Assembly: GCF_006442965.1 (NCBI RefSeq)
Contig: NZ_VFWX01000013.1
Coordinates: 62,001 to 126,000, forward strand
Reading direction: 5' to 3'
DNA from: Mesorhizobium sp. CU3
GTDB taxonomy: Bacteria; Pseudomonadota; Alphaproteobacteria; Rhizobiales; Rhizobiaceae
DNA length: 64,000 nt
This document shows positions 8,751 through 18,291 of this stretch, piece by piece. Made by a program: the position numbers and the translations under genes. Numbering within the stretch: position 1 is the first letter of the stretch; each line of letters opens with the position of its first letter. Under the pieces are notes generated by a model, which saw only the letters and a program-made list of their open reading frames with translations, made no database searches and had not been told where the DNA came from.

Positions 8751-11006
8751 ATGGGAAAAAGGCTTTTGCCGCCCGACGATAGCGGCGGCGGTGATCATAT
8801 CGAACCGGTCGATCTGAAAGAGGCGCTGGAGAAGCGTTACCTCGCTTACGCGCTGTCGACCATCATGCACCGGGCATTGCCGGATGTGCGCGACGGGCTG
8901 AAACCGGTCCATCGCCGCATCATGCATGCCATGCGGCTCTTGAGGCTCAATCCCGACCAGGGTTTCGCCAAATGCGCCCGCATCGTCGGCGACGTCATGG
9001 GTAAGTTCCACCCGCATGGCGACCAGTCGATCTATGACGCGCTGGTGCGGCTGGCGCAGGAATTCTCGATGCGCTACCCGCTGGTCGACGGGCAGGGCAA
9101 TTTCGGCAACATCGACGGCGATAACGCCGCCGCCATGCGCTATACTGAAGCGCGCATGACCGAGGTGGCGGCGGACCTGCTCGCCGGTATCACCGAGGAC
9201 GCCGTCGACTTCCGGCCGACCTACAACGAAGAGGACGAGGAGCCGTCGGTTCTCCCCGGCGCCTTCCCGAACCTGCTCGCCAACGGCTCGTCCGGCATTG
9301 CCGTCGGCATGGCGACCTCGATCCCGCCGCACAATGCGGCCGAGCTTTGTGATGCGGCGCTCCATCTGATCGAGCATCCGGATGCGCCGGTGGCCAAGCT
9401 GATGGAGTTCGTCCAAGGGCCGGATTTTCCGACCGGCGGCATCATCGTCGACAGCCGCGCCTCGATCCTCGACGCCTATGAGACGGGCCGCGGCGGGTTC
9501 CGCGTGCGCGCCAAATGGGGTCAGGAGGATCAGGGCAGGGGCACGTGGAGCATCGTCGTCACCGAAATCCCCTACGGCATTCAGAAGGCCCGGCTGATCG
9601 AGAAGATCGCCGAGCTCTTGATGGCGCGCAAATTGCCTCTGCTGGAAGACATCCGCGACGAGAGCGCGGAAGACATCCGCATCGTGCTGGTGCCGAAGAG
9701 CCGCACCGTCGATCCCGGCATCCTGATGGAATCGCTGTTCAAGCTCACCGAGCTCGAAAGCCGCTTCCCGCTCAACATGAATGTCTTGTCGCGCGGCAAG
9801 GTGCCCAACGTGCTCTCGCTGAAGAGCGTGTTGAAGGAGTGGCTCGACCACCGCCGCGACGTCTTGATCCGTCGTTCGAAATACCGGCTGGGCGAGATCG
9901 AAAAGCGGCTGGAAATCCTCGCCGGCTATTTGATCGCCTATCTCAACATCGACGAGGTGATACGGATCATCCGCGAGGAGGATGAGCCCAAGCAGGTGAT
10001 GATGGCCCGCTGGTCGCTCACCGACAACCAGGCCGAAGCCATCCTCAACATGCGCCTGCGCGCCTTGCGCAAGCTTGAAGAGATCGAGATCCGCAAGGAA
10101 TTCGACGGCCTGACCGCGGAGAAGAAGCAGATCGAGGCGCTGCTGGCGTCCGACGCCAAACAATGGTCGACGATCAAGTGGGAAGTCACCCAGATACGCG
10201 ACAAGTTCGGCCCTGAGACCGAGCTCGGCCGGCGCCGCACACAGTTCGCCGACGCGCCCGAGCATGACCTGACCGATATCGCGCATGCCATGATCGAGCG
10301 AGAGCCGGTCACCGTCGTGGTGTCGGAAAAGGGCTGGCTGCGCGCCATGAAGGGCCATCTGACTGACCATTCGCAGCTCGCCTTCAAGGAAGGTGACAGC
10401 CTCAAGCTCGCCTTCCATGCCCAGACCACGGACAAGATCCTGGTCTTCACCACCGGCGGCAAGTTCTACACCATCGGAGCCGACCGGCTGCCGGGCGGAC
10501 GCGGCCATGGCGAGCCGATCCGCATCATCGTCGACATGGAAAACGACCAGGACATCGTCACCGCGTTCGTCCACGATCCGAAGCGCAAGCTCTTGCTCGT
10601 CTCCTATGAGGCCAACGGTTTCGTCGTTGCGGAAGAAGAGGTCGTCGCCAACACCCGCAAGGGCAAGCAGGTGATGAACGTCAAGGCGCCGGATGAGGCC
10701 AAACGCTGCATTCCGGTCTCGGGCGACCATCTCGCCATCGTCGGCGAGAACCGCAAGATGCTGGTCTTCCCGCTCGCCGAAATCCCGGAAATGGCGCGCG
10801 GCAAGGGCGTGCGCCTGCAGAAATACAAGGACGGCGGCGTGCTGGACCTCAAGACCTTCACGCTCGAGGCCGGCCTGTCCTGGCAGGATTCCGCCGACCG
10901 CACCTTCACCAAGTCGCGCGAGGAATTGGCCGAGTGGATCGGGGCGCGTGCCGCCGCCGGCCGTATGGTGCCGAAGGGATTTCCGCGGACGGGGAAGTTT
11001 GGGTGA
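8751..11006 (+). CDS. parC: DNA topoisomerase IV subunit A
   Basis: 751 residues. ParC is the breakage-reunion subunit that, with ParE, decatenates daughter chromosomes. The winged-helix/tower region shows MRYTEARM with the catalytic tyrosine Y131. The quinolone-resistance region HPHGDQSIYDALV has S93, the residue usually linked to sensitivity. The C-terminal region (residues ~500-700) carries ParC beta-pinwheel blades such as GKFYTIGADRLPGGRGHGEP. The short C-terminal domain and GKRLLPP N-terminus fit ParC rather than GyrA. The start at 8751 is an ATG with no strong upstream site. Confidence 0.95.
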   Translation: MGKRLLPPDDSGGGDHIEPVDLKEALEKRYLAYALSTIMHRALPDVRDGLKPVHRRIMHAMRLLRLNPDQGFAKCARIVGDVMGKFHPHGDQSIYDALVRLAQEFSMRYPLVDGQGNFGNIDGDNAAAMRYTEARMTEVAADLLAGITEDAVDFRPTYNEEDEEPSVLPGAFPNLLANGSSGIAVGMATSIPPHNAAELCDAALHLIEHPDAPVAKLMEFVQGPDFPTGGIIVDSRASILDAYETGRGGFRVRAKWGQEDQGRGTWSIVVTEIPYGIQKARLIEKIAELLMARKLPLLEDIRDESAEDIRIVLVPKSRTVDPGILMESLFKLTELESRFPLNMNVLSRGKVPNVLSLKSVLKEWLDHRRDVLIRRSKYRLGEIEKRLEILAGYLIAYLNIDEVIRIIREEDEPKQVMMARWSLTDNQAEAILNMRLRALRKLEEIEIRKEFDGLTAEKKQIEALLASDAKQWSTIKWEVTQIRDKFGPETELGRRRTQFADAPEHDLTDIAHAMIEREPVTVVVSEKGWLRAMKGHLTDHSQLAFKEGDSLKLAFHAQTTDKILVFTTGGKFYTIGADRLPGGRGHGEPIRIIVDMENDQDIVTAFVHDPKRKLLLVSYEANGFVVAEEEVVANTRKGKQVMNVKAPDEAKRCIPVSGDHLAIVGENRKMLVFPLAEIPEMARGKGVRLQKYKDGGVLDLKTFTLEAGLSWQDSADRTFTKSREELAEWIGARAAAGRMVPKGFPRTGKFG

Positions 11007-11042
11007 TTTGCCGATCTCCCCGGTGAGGGGGATTACCCAAAC
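10997..11042 (+). terminator. Nested hairpin over the parC stop codon
   Basis: GTTTGGGT (10997-11004) and ACCCAAAC (11035-11042) form a perfect 8-bp stem. Inside is a second hairpin, ATCTCCCC-GGTG-AGGGGGAT, like the core of repeat R5. There is no T-run afterwards, so this is a weak terminator candidate or a leftover half of a palindromic element. Confidence 0.4.
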
Positions 11043-11124
11043 ATTTGGACTCTCGTCACGATTGCTGCACTATCATGCTGCATAAGCATTCCTTGAACCA
11101 TCGGGGTAGGGGAGAGACGCGCGC

Positions 11125-12324
11125 TTGAAGCGGGCAGAAATCCAGAAGCCGGGGCAGCGCCTGTTCGGCCTTTCGACGCCGCTTCGCGCCGCAGTCATCC
11201 CGCCGCTTTCGGCGGCGCGCTGGCTGTTGGTGCTGATCGTCGCCGCCGGCGTCTATTTCTTCCACGGCTTCCTATTCCCGGTTCTGGCCGCGCTCGTCAT
11301 CGCCTTTGCCAGCTGGCCGCTCTATCGCCGGCTGCTTGGCGCTGTCGGCGGCAACCGCACCATCGGCGCAACCCTAGCCATCCTCTTCATCCTCACCTTC
11401 CTGGTGGTGCCGATCGCGCTTGCCGGCACCTATGCCATCAACGAGCTGCGCGAATGGGTGGTCTGGGCGATCGAGACCAACCGCCATGGCGCGACGACAC
11501 CCGGGTGGATTGCCACCATGCCGGTGGTCGGCGATTGGCTGAACGATCAATGGACCGCCTATCTCGGCCATCCGGGCGGCATCGGCGAACTGATCCAGGC
11601 GGTCAGCGGCTCCAACATCGGCACCATTTATCGCGGCGCCTTGGCCGCCGGCGGCAGCGCGTTCGGCCTGTTGCTCACGCTGCTATTCATGATGATCGCG
11701 CTGTTCTTCGCCTATCGCGATGGCGAATCCTTCGCTGCCCAGGTCGATCGTCTCGGCGAACGCATCCTGCCGACGCGTTGGGAGCGCATCTCGCGCGTCG
11801 TGCCGGCGACGATCTCGTCCACCGTAACCGGCATGACCATCATCGCCATCGGCGAGGGCCTGGTGCTCGGCATTGCCTATTGGCTGGCCGGCGTGCCATC
11901 GCCGGTGACGCTCGGCGCGCTCACCGGCATCATGGCGCTGATCCCTGGCGGCGCGCCGCTCTCCTTCACGCTGGTCTCGATCTACCTGGCTGCCAGCGGC
12001 AAGCTGTTCGCCGGCCTGGCGCTGTTCATCTGGGGTGCGGTCGAGCTTTTCATCGTCGACAAAACGCTGCGGCCGAAGCTGGTCGGCGGCCCGATCAAAT
12101 TGCCCTTCCTGCCGACCTTTTTCGGCCTCATCGGCGGCGTCAAGACGATGGGCTTCCTCGGCCTGTTCATCGGCCCGGTGCTGATGGCGCTGCTCGTCGC
12201 CATCTGGCGCGAATGGCTGCGCGAGGTCGAGATCATGGACGAGCTTCCGGCGGTCGCCGAGGAAGGCAGCGCGCCGCCGCAGATCGAAGTCGCCCCCGAG
12301 CCCAGGAAGATTCAGGCCGGGTGA
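11125..12324 (+). CDS. AI-2E family membrane transporter
   Basis: 399 residues, about eight membrane helices, of the AI-2E/PerM family (PF01594). Typical parts are the N-terminal pair of helices (residues ~30-75), the GALTGIMALIPGGAPLSF segment and the C-terminal GPIKLPFLPTFFGLIGGV-to-GLFIGPVL block. Members include TqsA (AI-2 export) and Na+/H+ antiporters, so the substrate is open. The start is a TTG at 11125 with GGGGAGA about 9 bp upstream. The 3' end overlaps the convergent DMT gene by 13 bp. Confidence 0.85.
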   Translation: MKRAEIQKPGQRLFGLSTPLRAAVIPPLSAARWLLVLIVAAGVYFFHGFLFPVLAALVIAFASWPLYRRLLGAVGGNRTIGATLAILFILTFLVVPIALAGTYAINELREWVVWAIETNRHGATTPGWIATMPVVGDWLNDQWTAYLGHPGGIGELIQAVSGSNIGTIYRGALAAGGSAFGLLLTLLFMMIALFFAYRDGESFAAQVDRLGERILPTRWERISRVVPATISSTVTGMTIIAIGEGLVLGIAYWLAGVPSPVTLGALTGIMALIPGGAPLSFTLVSIYLAASGKLFAGLALFIWGAVELFIVDKTLRPKLVGGPIKLPFLPTFFGLIGGVKTMGFLGLFIGPVLMALLVAIWREWLREVEIMDELPAVAEEGSAPPQIEVAPEPRKIQAG

Positions 12325-13208
12325 TGCACCGCCAGATCGGCGCGGCGCTTGCGGCCTTCATGCAATTGCCACAGCGAATGCGCGACCAGCGTCACGATCA
12401 AAATCGTGCCCCCGATCAGGCTATTTCGCGACGGCGCCTCGGCGAAGATCAGCCAGATCCAGACCGGAGCGAACACCGTTTCCAGCAGGTAGAACATCGC
12501 CACCTCCGGCCCGGAAATGTATTTCGGTCCGTTGGCCAGGCAGAAGAACGAGATCGGCATGATCACGGCGCCGTTGAGGAGGATCCACCACGGTGCGTCG
12601 ACGTGTAAGCCGGTCTTCGACACCATGAAGAGCGCCACGGCGAACGGCAGGATCACGCCCACGAGCGAGGTGAAGCCCATCTCCCTGCCGCTGGCTCGTG
12701 AGACGGTGATGGCGCATGCGACGCAGAGCGCGGCGCACAACGCCATCATATCGCCGAACAGATTTCCGGTGCCGATCGAATCGCCGACGATGATGGCGAC
12801 ACCGACGATCATCAGCGCCAGCGCCGCGAGCGTCACCGCTCGCGGCCGCTCCTTCAGGAACAGCCAGGACAGCAGCGCCGAGAACATGGTGGTGAAGGCC
12901 AGGATGAAGACGAGATCGGCGGTCGAGGTGTGATAGACGGCGGTGATGAAGGCGATGGAGCCCAGCCCATAAAGCGTGGCGACCACCAGACCCAGCCGGC
13001 CCGGGATGAGCTTCGGCGCCTTATCGCTCAACGAGCGCCAGACTGCCCAGATGACAAGCGCGGCAGTGAACATGCTGCCGGTGCGCAGCAGAAGGATCGT
13101 CCAGGCCTCGCCATGGGCAAGCCGGATCAGCGGAATATCGACAGTGAGCGTCACCCCGCCAAGGGCGGTAAGCAGGAGGCCTTTCTGGTGGTCGGTATGG
13201 GTCGACAC
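12312..13208 (-). CDS. DMT superfamily exporter (EamA)
   Basis: 298 residues with ten membrane helices in two EamA repeats (residues ~12-140 and ~155-285), the pattern of drug/metabolite exporters such as RhaT/YdcZ relatives. The second repeat has the usual GPEVAMFYLLETVFAPVWIW block. The substrate is unknown. The start is taken as GTG at 13208, with GAGATAG upstream; a TTG at 13226 has no ribosome binding site. Its end overlaps the AI-2E gene on the other strand. Confidence 0.83.
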   Translation of the reverse strand: MSTHTDHQKGLLLTALGGVTLTVDIPLIRLAHGEAWTILLLRTGSMFTAALVIWAVWRSLSDKAPKLIPGRLGLVVATLYGLGSIAFITAVYHTSTADLVFILAFTTMFSALLSWLFLKERPRAVTLAALALMIVGVAIIVGDSIGTGNLFGDMMALCAALCVACAITVSRASGREMGFTSLVGVILPFAVALFMVSKTGLHVDAPWWILLNGAVIMPISFFCLANGPKYISGPEVAMFYLLETVFAPVWIWLIFAEAPSRNSLIGGTILIVTLVAHSLWQLHEGRKRRADLAVHHPA

Positions 13209-13332
13209 TCGGCTATCTCGCAACAATATTGAAGAGGCGCATTGCGGCCATGCCGCGGTCCTTCCAGCCTGATGGCCGAAAGACCAGCGTCCTCCTCCTT
13301 GAAACAGTTTTAAGGATGAAGCGTGAGGCGGG

Positions 13333-14097
13333 TCAGCGACTGACCGCTTCGTGGTCGTAGCGTTCCCAGCCCTTCGGGCCGAGATGCTCCTGCGGCATGA
13401 AGCGCATCTTATAGCTCATCTTGCGCGAGCCGTTGACCCAGTAGCCGAGATAGACGTGGGGCAGTCCCATCGCCTTGGCCCGTGCGATGTGGTCGAGGAT
13501 CATGAAGGTGCCGAGCGAGCGGTCCTCGAAGTCGGGGTTGAAGTAGGAATAGACCATCGACAGCCCGTCGGCCATCTTGTCGGTCAGCGCCACCGCGATC
13601 AGCTCGCCATGGCCCTTGCCGGTGATGAAGGTGTCGGGGCCGCGGCGCCTGTATTCGATGATCTTGGTGTCGACATGCGTGTCCTCGACCATCATGGCAT
13701 AGTCGAGTACGGTCATGTCCGACATGCCGCCGCGGCGGTGGCGGGCATCGAGATAGCTGCGGAAGAGCGAATATTGTTCGGTCGAAGGCTGTGCATCATG
13801 CATGGCGCCGACCAGGTCGGCGTTGCGCTGCGTGACACGGCGCATGTTGCGGCTGGGCTCGAATTCCTGGGCCAGGATGCGGACCGACACGCAGGCGCGG
13901 CAGGATTCGCAGGCGGGGCGGTAGGCTATGTTCTGCGAGCGCCGGAAGCCGCCTTGCGTCAACAGGTCGTTCATCTCCGGCGCCTTGTCGCCGACGAGGT
14001 GCGTGAACACCTTGCGCTCGAACTGGCCCTCCAGATAGGGGCAGGGCGACGGCGCGGTCAGGAAGAACTGCGGCGACTGGGTCGGATGCTGCGTCAT
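13333..14097 (-). CDS. bpt: Aspartate/glutamate leucyltransferase (Bpt)
   Basis: 254 residues of the Ate1-like family. Bpt moves leucine from Leu-tRNA to proteins with N-terminal Asp or Glu, marking them for ClpAP through the N-end rule. The N-terminal domain has SPCPYLEGQFERKVFTHL and the conserved RPACESCRACVSVR cysteine cluster. The C-terminal GNAT-like domain has the GTFMILDHIARAKAMGLPHV block and the LGYWVNGSRKMSYK motif. The downstream and upstream genes are on the same strand, with an RDD gene behind it, as is common in Rhizobiales. Confidence 0.92.
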   Translation of the reverse strand: MTQHPTQSPQFFLTAPSPCPYLEGQFERKVFTHLVGDKAPEMNDLLTQGGFRRSQNIAYRPACESCRACVSVRILAQEFEPSRNMRRVTQRNADLVGAMHDAQPSTEQYSLFRSYLDARHRRGGMSDMTVLDYAMMVEDTHVDTKIIEYRRRGPDTFITGKGHGELIAVALTDKMADGLSMVYSYFNPDFEDRSLGTFMILDHIARAKAMGLPHVYLGYWVNGSRKMSYKMRFMPQEHLGPKGWERYDHEAVSR

Positions 14098-14245
14098 CTA
14101 ATCTTGGAAACGCTCCTGCGAATCGCCTTACCTTTGGTCCGGCCGGAGAAAAATTCAACAGGATTGTGACGCCTTGGCCGGCGCGCTGCAATCATATTTG
14201 CGCGCATCGGGTTAGACAAATCGGAGAAGATCGTTGCCGGAACCG

Positions 14246-14716
14246 TCAGATATCGGTGCGGGTGACCACCGTGCCGAGCAAAAGGTCATGCAGCGTGCGC
14301 TTGCGGTCGGAAAACAGCGTCACCAAGAGCACCAGCGGCGTCAGGATGACGTTGCCAGCCCAAAACAGCACCGAATGCACCACCGCCGTCATGCCGTCGA
14401 TACGGCTGCCGTCGAGCTTCTCCAGCCGGATGCCCATGATCTTCATGCCGGTCGTCGCCTGATTCCGGCTGCCCAGCGTGTTCCAGATGTAGAGGATGGC
14501 CACCATCGGCACCAACACCGAAAACAGCGCCCAGCCGAGGCCGAAGGTCAACAGCCCGAGAATGGCGACCAGGATGGCGAAGGGAATGGTCAGCAGTGCG
14601 ACGAAGAAATAGTCGAGCAGGAAGGCAAAGATGCGCCTCGTGCGCACGCCGCGATAGGCGCGGGTGTCCTCGAACCGGGTGGTGATGATCTCGCCGTCAA
14701 GCACGCGCGCGTTCAT
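14246..14716 (-). CDS. RDD family membrane protein
   Basis: 156 residues. The RDD domain covers most of the protein: RRIFAFLLDYFFVALL (the R and D of the name), then GSRNQATTGMKIMGI, and a last helix with FSDRKRTLHDLLLGTVV. About three membrane segments. The ATG at 14716 has GAGGA 6 bp upstream; the ATG two codons earlier abuts that site. The function of the family is not defined beyond a general membrane role. It lies 148 bp upstream of bpt on the same strand. Confidence 0.85.
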   Translation of the reverse strand: MNARVLDGEIITTRFEDTRAYRGVRTRRIFAFLLDYFFVALLTIPFAILVAILGLLTFGLGWALFSVLVPMVAILYIWNTLGSRNQATTGMKIMGIRLEKLDGSRIDGMTAVVHSVLFWAGNVILTPLVLLVTLFSDRKRTLHDLLLGTVVTRTDI

Positions 14717-14808
14717 GTCCATTCCTCACAACGGCATTTCAATGCGATGCCGACCAATGAGATGGTGAAGGTCGCGCCGAATTCAAGGAAGGAGATTGGG
14801 CAGGCCCC

Positions 14809-15519
14809 CTAGAAGATGCCGGGGAAGAACCGGTAGCGGACCTTGCCGAGATAGTCGCGGTATTCCGGTTCCATGGCCAGAATGGCCTCCTCACGCGTGA
14901 GGCGGTAGATCTGGAAGGAGCTTATGATCGCGTAGACGCCGAAATTGTAGAGAGAGAAATTCGACAACAAGAACAGGATGTGACCGGTGATATAGCCGGC
15001 GTAAATCGGGTGCCTGACGAACCTATATGCGCCCCCGGTGACAACGCCTCGGTTGGCGGGAAGAAGCGCGAAGGAGCGACCGAGCGAGAGCTTTCCCCAG
15101 ATGGACATCCACAACGCCAGGCACTGTAACGGCGCGGCGACCGCGAGCGAAATGATCTCCACGCCCGGCTGCAGTGAGATAAGACCCGGGCCGAGGGTGG
15201 CCGTTAGCGTGATGACCACGGTCAACGGGTTCCAATCGCGAACCTTCGGACGCCGGGCCAGAAGCAGCCATATCAAGGTAAGGGTCTCGGAAATCGTCAG
15301 CAACAGGACGTTGAGCCGGGCCGGATCGATAACGAGATTGTACACGCCTCGATAGGCAAAGATGAACATTGCGGCCACTGCCAGGAAGCGCAAGAAACCT
15401 TCCCGCAGATCGTCGACGATCGGGCTTGCCCTGAACCTGGATAGGGTATCCGTTTTTGCAGGCAACATAATGGTCACGCAGCTTGCCCCCGGCGCTACCT
15501 CGAGGTTCGACCATCGCAT
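14809..15519 (-). CDS. Isoprenylcysteine methyltransferase-like membrane protein
   Basis: 236 residues with about six membrane helices. The C-terminal part has RFVRHPIYAGYITGHILF, then EEAILAMEPEYRDYLGKVRYRFFPG. These are the SAM-binding hallmarks of the ICMT/phospholipid methyltransferase group (PEMT-like fold): a RHP-Y-G motif followed by E-LL---G-EY--Y. Its methyl acceptor is unknown; in bacteria such proteins act on lipids or small isoprenoids. The first ATG (15519) has AAGAG just upstream; a later ATG at 15468 has no ribosome binding site. Confidence 0.75.
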   Translation of the reverse strand: MRWSNLEVAPGASCVTIMLPAKTDTLSRFRASPIVDDLREGFLRFLAVAAMFIFAYRGVYNLVIDPARLNVLLLTISETLTLIWLLLARRPKVRDWNPLTVVITLTATLGPGLISLQPGVEIISLAVAAPLQCLALWMSIWGKLSLGRSFALLPANRGVVTGGAYRFVRHPIYAGYITGHILFLLSNFSLYNFGVYAIISSFQIYRLTREEAILAMEPEYRDYLGKVRYRFFPGIF

Positions 15520-15668
15520 GCAACTCTTACTGCAATGTTAAGTTGTGCGCCTTGGCTCGCATCATTGCGATTTTCACGACGCCGGCATCGCGTGTTGGCA
15601 GTTGAACATGACACTCTCCCCAGTTTAGCTTGTTGCGGCGCAACAAGGCGCCGAGGGGACGGGGAAAC

Positions 15669-17057
15669 ATGGATTACGATATGCTGGTCATCGGCAGCGG
15701 GCCTTCGGGGCGCCGCGCTGCCGTGCAGTCGGCCAAGCTCGGCAAGTCGGTGCTGGTGGCCGACAGGGGCAGACGCCTCGGTGGCGTCTCCGTGCACACC
15801 GGCACCATCCCGTCCAAGACGTTGCGCGAAACCGTGCTCAATCTCTCGGGTTGGCGCGAGCGCGGCTTCTATGGGCGCGGCTACCGGGTAAAGCAGGATA
15901 TTTCCATTTCCGACCTTGTCGACCGCCTGCAAAAGACGCTCGATCACGAGGTCGAGGTGCTGCAACACCAGTTCATGCGCAACACGGTTAGAAGCGCGCG
16001 CGCCGCGGTAAAATTCCTCGGGCCGAACAAGGTCAGCCTGACGGCCGATAATGGCGACTACTCAGAGATCGGCTTCGCCAACGCGCTGATCGCCGTCGGT
16101 ACCAGGCCGCATCGGCCGGCCGACGTGCCCTTCGATAGGAAGCGCGTCTTCGACAGCGATGAGATGCTGGAGCTCAACCATCTGCCGCGCACGCTGACGG
16201 TGATCGGCGCCGGCGTCATCGGCGTCGAATACGCCACCATCTTTTCAGCACTCGACGTGCCGGTGACGCTGGTCGAGCCGCGCAACACGATCCTCGACTT
16301 CATCGACCGCGAGATCGTCGACGATTTCATTCACCAGATGCGCGACCGCGGCATGACCATACGCCTCGGCAGCACGGTGAAGGAAATCGCCTCGAAGCCC
16401 GACCATGCAGAAGTGACGCTGGCCGATGGCCGCACCATCCGCTCCGAGATGGTGCTCTATGCCGCGGGCCGCACCGGCAATGTCGGCAGCCTCGGCATAG
16501 ACGTGGTCGGCATCGAGGCGGATACCAGAGGCCGCATCAAGGTCGATCCGCAAACTTTTCAGACCACCGTGCCGAACATCTATGCGGCTGGCGACGTCAT
16601 CGGTTTTCCGAGCCTTGCCTCGACATCGATGGAGCAGGGCCGCGTGGCGGCCTGCCACGCCTTCGGCGTCAACCTGCCGCCGCCGCCGGAGAGCTTTCCC
16701 TACGGCATCTATGCGGTGCCGGAGATCTCGACCGTCGGTCAGTCGGAAGAGCAGGTGCGCGAGAGCGGCGTCGCCTACGAAGTCGGCCTGGCGCGCTTCC
16801 GCGAGACCTCGCGCGGCCACATCATGGGCGTATCGAGCGGCTTCCTGAAGCTTCTGTTCTCGGTCGAGACGCGCCGCCTGCTCGGCGCCCACATCGTCGG
16901 CGAGGGCGCGACCGAACTGATCCATATCGGCCAGGCGGTAATCAATCTCGGCGGCACGGTCGACTTCTTCGTCAACAACACCTTCAACTATCCGACTCTT
17001 GCCGAAGCCTACAAGATCGCCGGGCTGGATGCGTGGAACCGGATGGGCCGGGGTTAG
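15669..17057 (+). CDS. sthA: Soluble pyridine nucleotide transhydrogenase
   Basis: 462 residues. This FAD enzyme moves hydride between NADH and NADP+. The N-terminal FAD loop is VIGSGPSG (G9, G11, G14). At the place of the redox disulfide of lipoamide dehydrogenases the sequence is GGVSVHTGTIPSKT. The two cysteines are thus replaced by S41 and T46, which separates SthA from the disulfide reductases. The NAD domain has VIGAGVIGVEYA and the second FAD loop is NIYAAGDVIGFP. The ATG at 15669 has GGGGA close upstream. Confidence 0.93.
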   Translation: MDYDMLVIGSGPSGRRAAVQSAKLGKSVLVADRGRRLGGVSVHTGTIPSKTLRETVLNLSGWRERGFYGRGYRVKQDISISDLVDRLQKTLDHEVEVLQHQFMRNTVRSARAAVKFLGPNKVSLTADNGDYSEIGFANALIAVGTRPHRPADVPFDRKRVFDSDEMLELNHLPRTLTVIGAGVIGVEYATIFSALDVPVTLVEPRNTILDFIDREIVDDFIHQMRDRGMTIRLGSTVKEIASKPDHAEVTLADGRTIRSEMVLYAAGRTGNVGSLGIDVVGIEADTRGRIKVDPQTFQTTVPNIYAAGDVIGFPSLASTSMEQGRVAACHAFGVNLPPPPESFPYGIYAVPEISTVGQSEEQVRESGVAYEVGLARFRETSRGHIMGVSSGFLKLLFSVETRRLLGAHIVGEGATELIHIGQAVINLGGTVDFFVNNTFNYPTLAEAYKIAGLDAWNRMGRG

Positions 17058-17093
17058 GCCCAAACTCTGGTTGATTGACGCACCCGCGCTTGC

Positions 17094-17282
17094 CTATCTG
17101 TCCTTAGGGTGATCCTTGCGCTTTCCAGGCGAGATTGGCGCGTGAGCCTGGCGGATGATCCTGGCGGCTTCGTCGATGGTGATGCCGCACTTGCGCGCAT
17201 AGTAGGCTGCTTCCGCAGCAAGTTCGCCTTCTACCGGCGCTTCGACGGCATGCTTAGCCCTAAGCTTTGCCTTCTTCCCCAT
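17094..17282 (-). CDS. Small DUF3606-like protein
   Basis: 62 residues, strongly basic at both ends, with a central helix YYARKCGITIDEAARIIRQA. That core resembles DUF3606, a small rhizobial family of unknown function in which a Y/W-aromatic helix is followed by a G-[VI]-[ST] turn. I am not certain of the family. The ATG at 17282 is chosen over one four codons earlier; neither has a strong ribosome binding site. It is convergent with sthA. Confidence 0.55.
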   Translation of the reverse strand: MGKKAKLRAKHAVEAPVEGELAAEAAYYARKCGITIDEAARIIRQAHAPISPGKRKDHPKDR

Positions 17283-17428
17283 GTGTAGAATCATAGCACA
17301 TTATGGGCATTCGCTGAATGACCGCTTCTGCGGAGGGTGCTTGTCCGCTACAAGCCGAGTGGTCGCGCGGCGCAATTTTGAAAACGACCCGCTGATCGCC
17401 GGTGCCGGGACCCGTATGCCGGGCGCTT

Positions 17429-18100
17429 TCAGGCCACCGGCATAGGATCTGTCAGCCACTGCCTAACGATCGCGGCGTCTGCGTCGCCGAACTCATGGCC
17501 GGAGGCGACGATGCGCGCGTCGATCTCGGCGCCTCGCTGGCTGAGCAGCGTCACCAAGGCCGGTGCGTAGAGACCATAGGTCTGGTCGGCGGCGCCGGCG
17601 ATGATCAGCACCCGCGTGCCGCCGAGATCCGCCATCGGAGGATTGTCGAGCACCGGCATCGCCCGCAGCATGGCCGCGCGCCGTACAAGGCCGGGGTGGA
17701 GCAGCAAAAGTGTCGAAACCACATTGGCGCCGTTCGAGTAGCCAAGAAAGGTCGCACGCCTCAGGTCGAGGCCATGGTGCTTCGCCGCGTCGGCCGCGAA
17801 TTCGGCATAGGCGGCGGTCTCGTCGCGGATGCTGGCCTGCTCGAAACTGGTAGGCGTGATTCGCTCGAACCAGCGAAACCCGTCCTCCTGTGGAACGCGG
17901 CCGCGCGCCGCGACGATCACCGCGCGCGGCGCGATCTGCATGGCCAGCGGCAGCATCGTCGTCTCGTCGACGCCCGATCCGTGCAACACGAACAGGCATT
18001 CGCCGCTTGCGTTCACCGGCTTCAACAAGCGGTAGGCGAAAGCGAGATCGCGGCGAAGAATGCTGTTTTCGCCGCTATATTCAGACGTGCTCATATCCAT
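17429..18100 (-). CDS. Alpha/beta hydrolase (phospholipase/carboxylesterase type)
   Basis: 223 residues, the size of the Abhydrolase_2 (PF02230) group. Visible parts are LFVLHGSGVDE (oxyanion loop), the nucleophile elbow LGYSNGAN with its Ser, IIAGAADQTYG carrying the acid Asp, and SGHEFGDAD with the catalytic His. No signal peptide, so it is cytoplasmic. Relatives include MhqD/MhqO-type carboxylesterases; the substrate is unknown. The ATG at 18100 has GGAATC just upstream. Divergent from opgC. Confidence 0.82.
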   Translation of the reverse strand: MDMSTSEYSGENSILRRDLAFAYRLLKPVNASGECLFVLHGSGVDETTMLPLAMQIAPRAVIVAARGRVPQEDGFRWFERITPTSFEQASIRDETAAYAEFAADAAKHHGLDLRRATFLGYSNGANVVSTLLLLHPGLVRRAAMLRAMPVLDNPPMADLGGTRVLIIAGAADQTYGLYAPALVTLLSQRGAEIDARIVASGHEFGDADAAIVRQWLTDPMPVA

Positions 18101-18291
18101 CTGATTCCATGAGAGATTCGTTGATTTGCCGGCTTCAAAACGGAATATTTTCGCGCTCCGCGAAAGTTGATTGAACCAGGCGCATTTGAGCCCGTTTCTG
18201 CGCCGATACCTCCTCGTGGGAGGAATCGAAGCGGTGCGCCCCGGGGGTCGCATTGCTGGGTATGAACAACCAGCTTTGAGGCCTTTTGTCG

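Noticed and set aside
8667..10730. 687-codon open frame opposite parC
   Set aside because: Same cause; the parC frame has clear catalytic motifs and this one has none.
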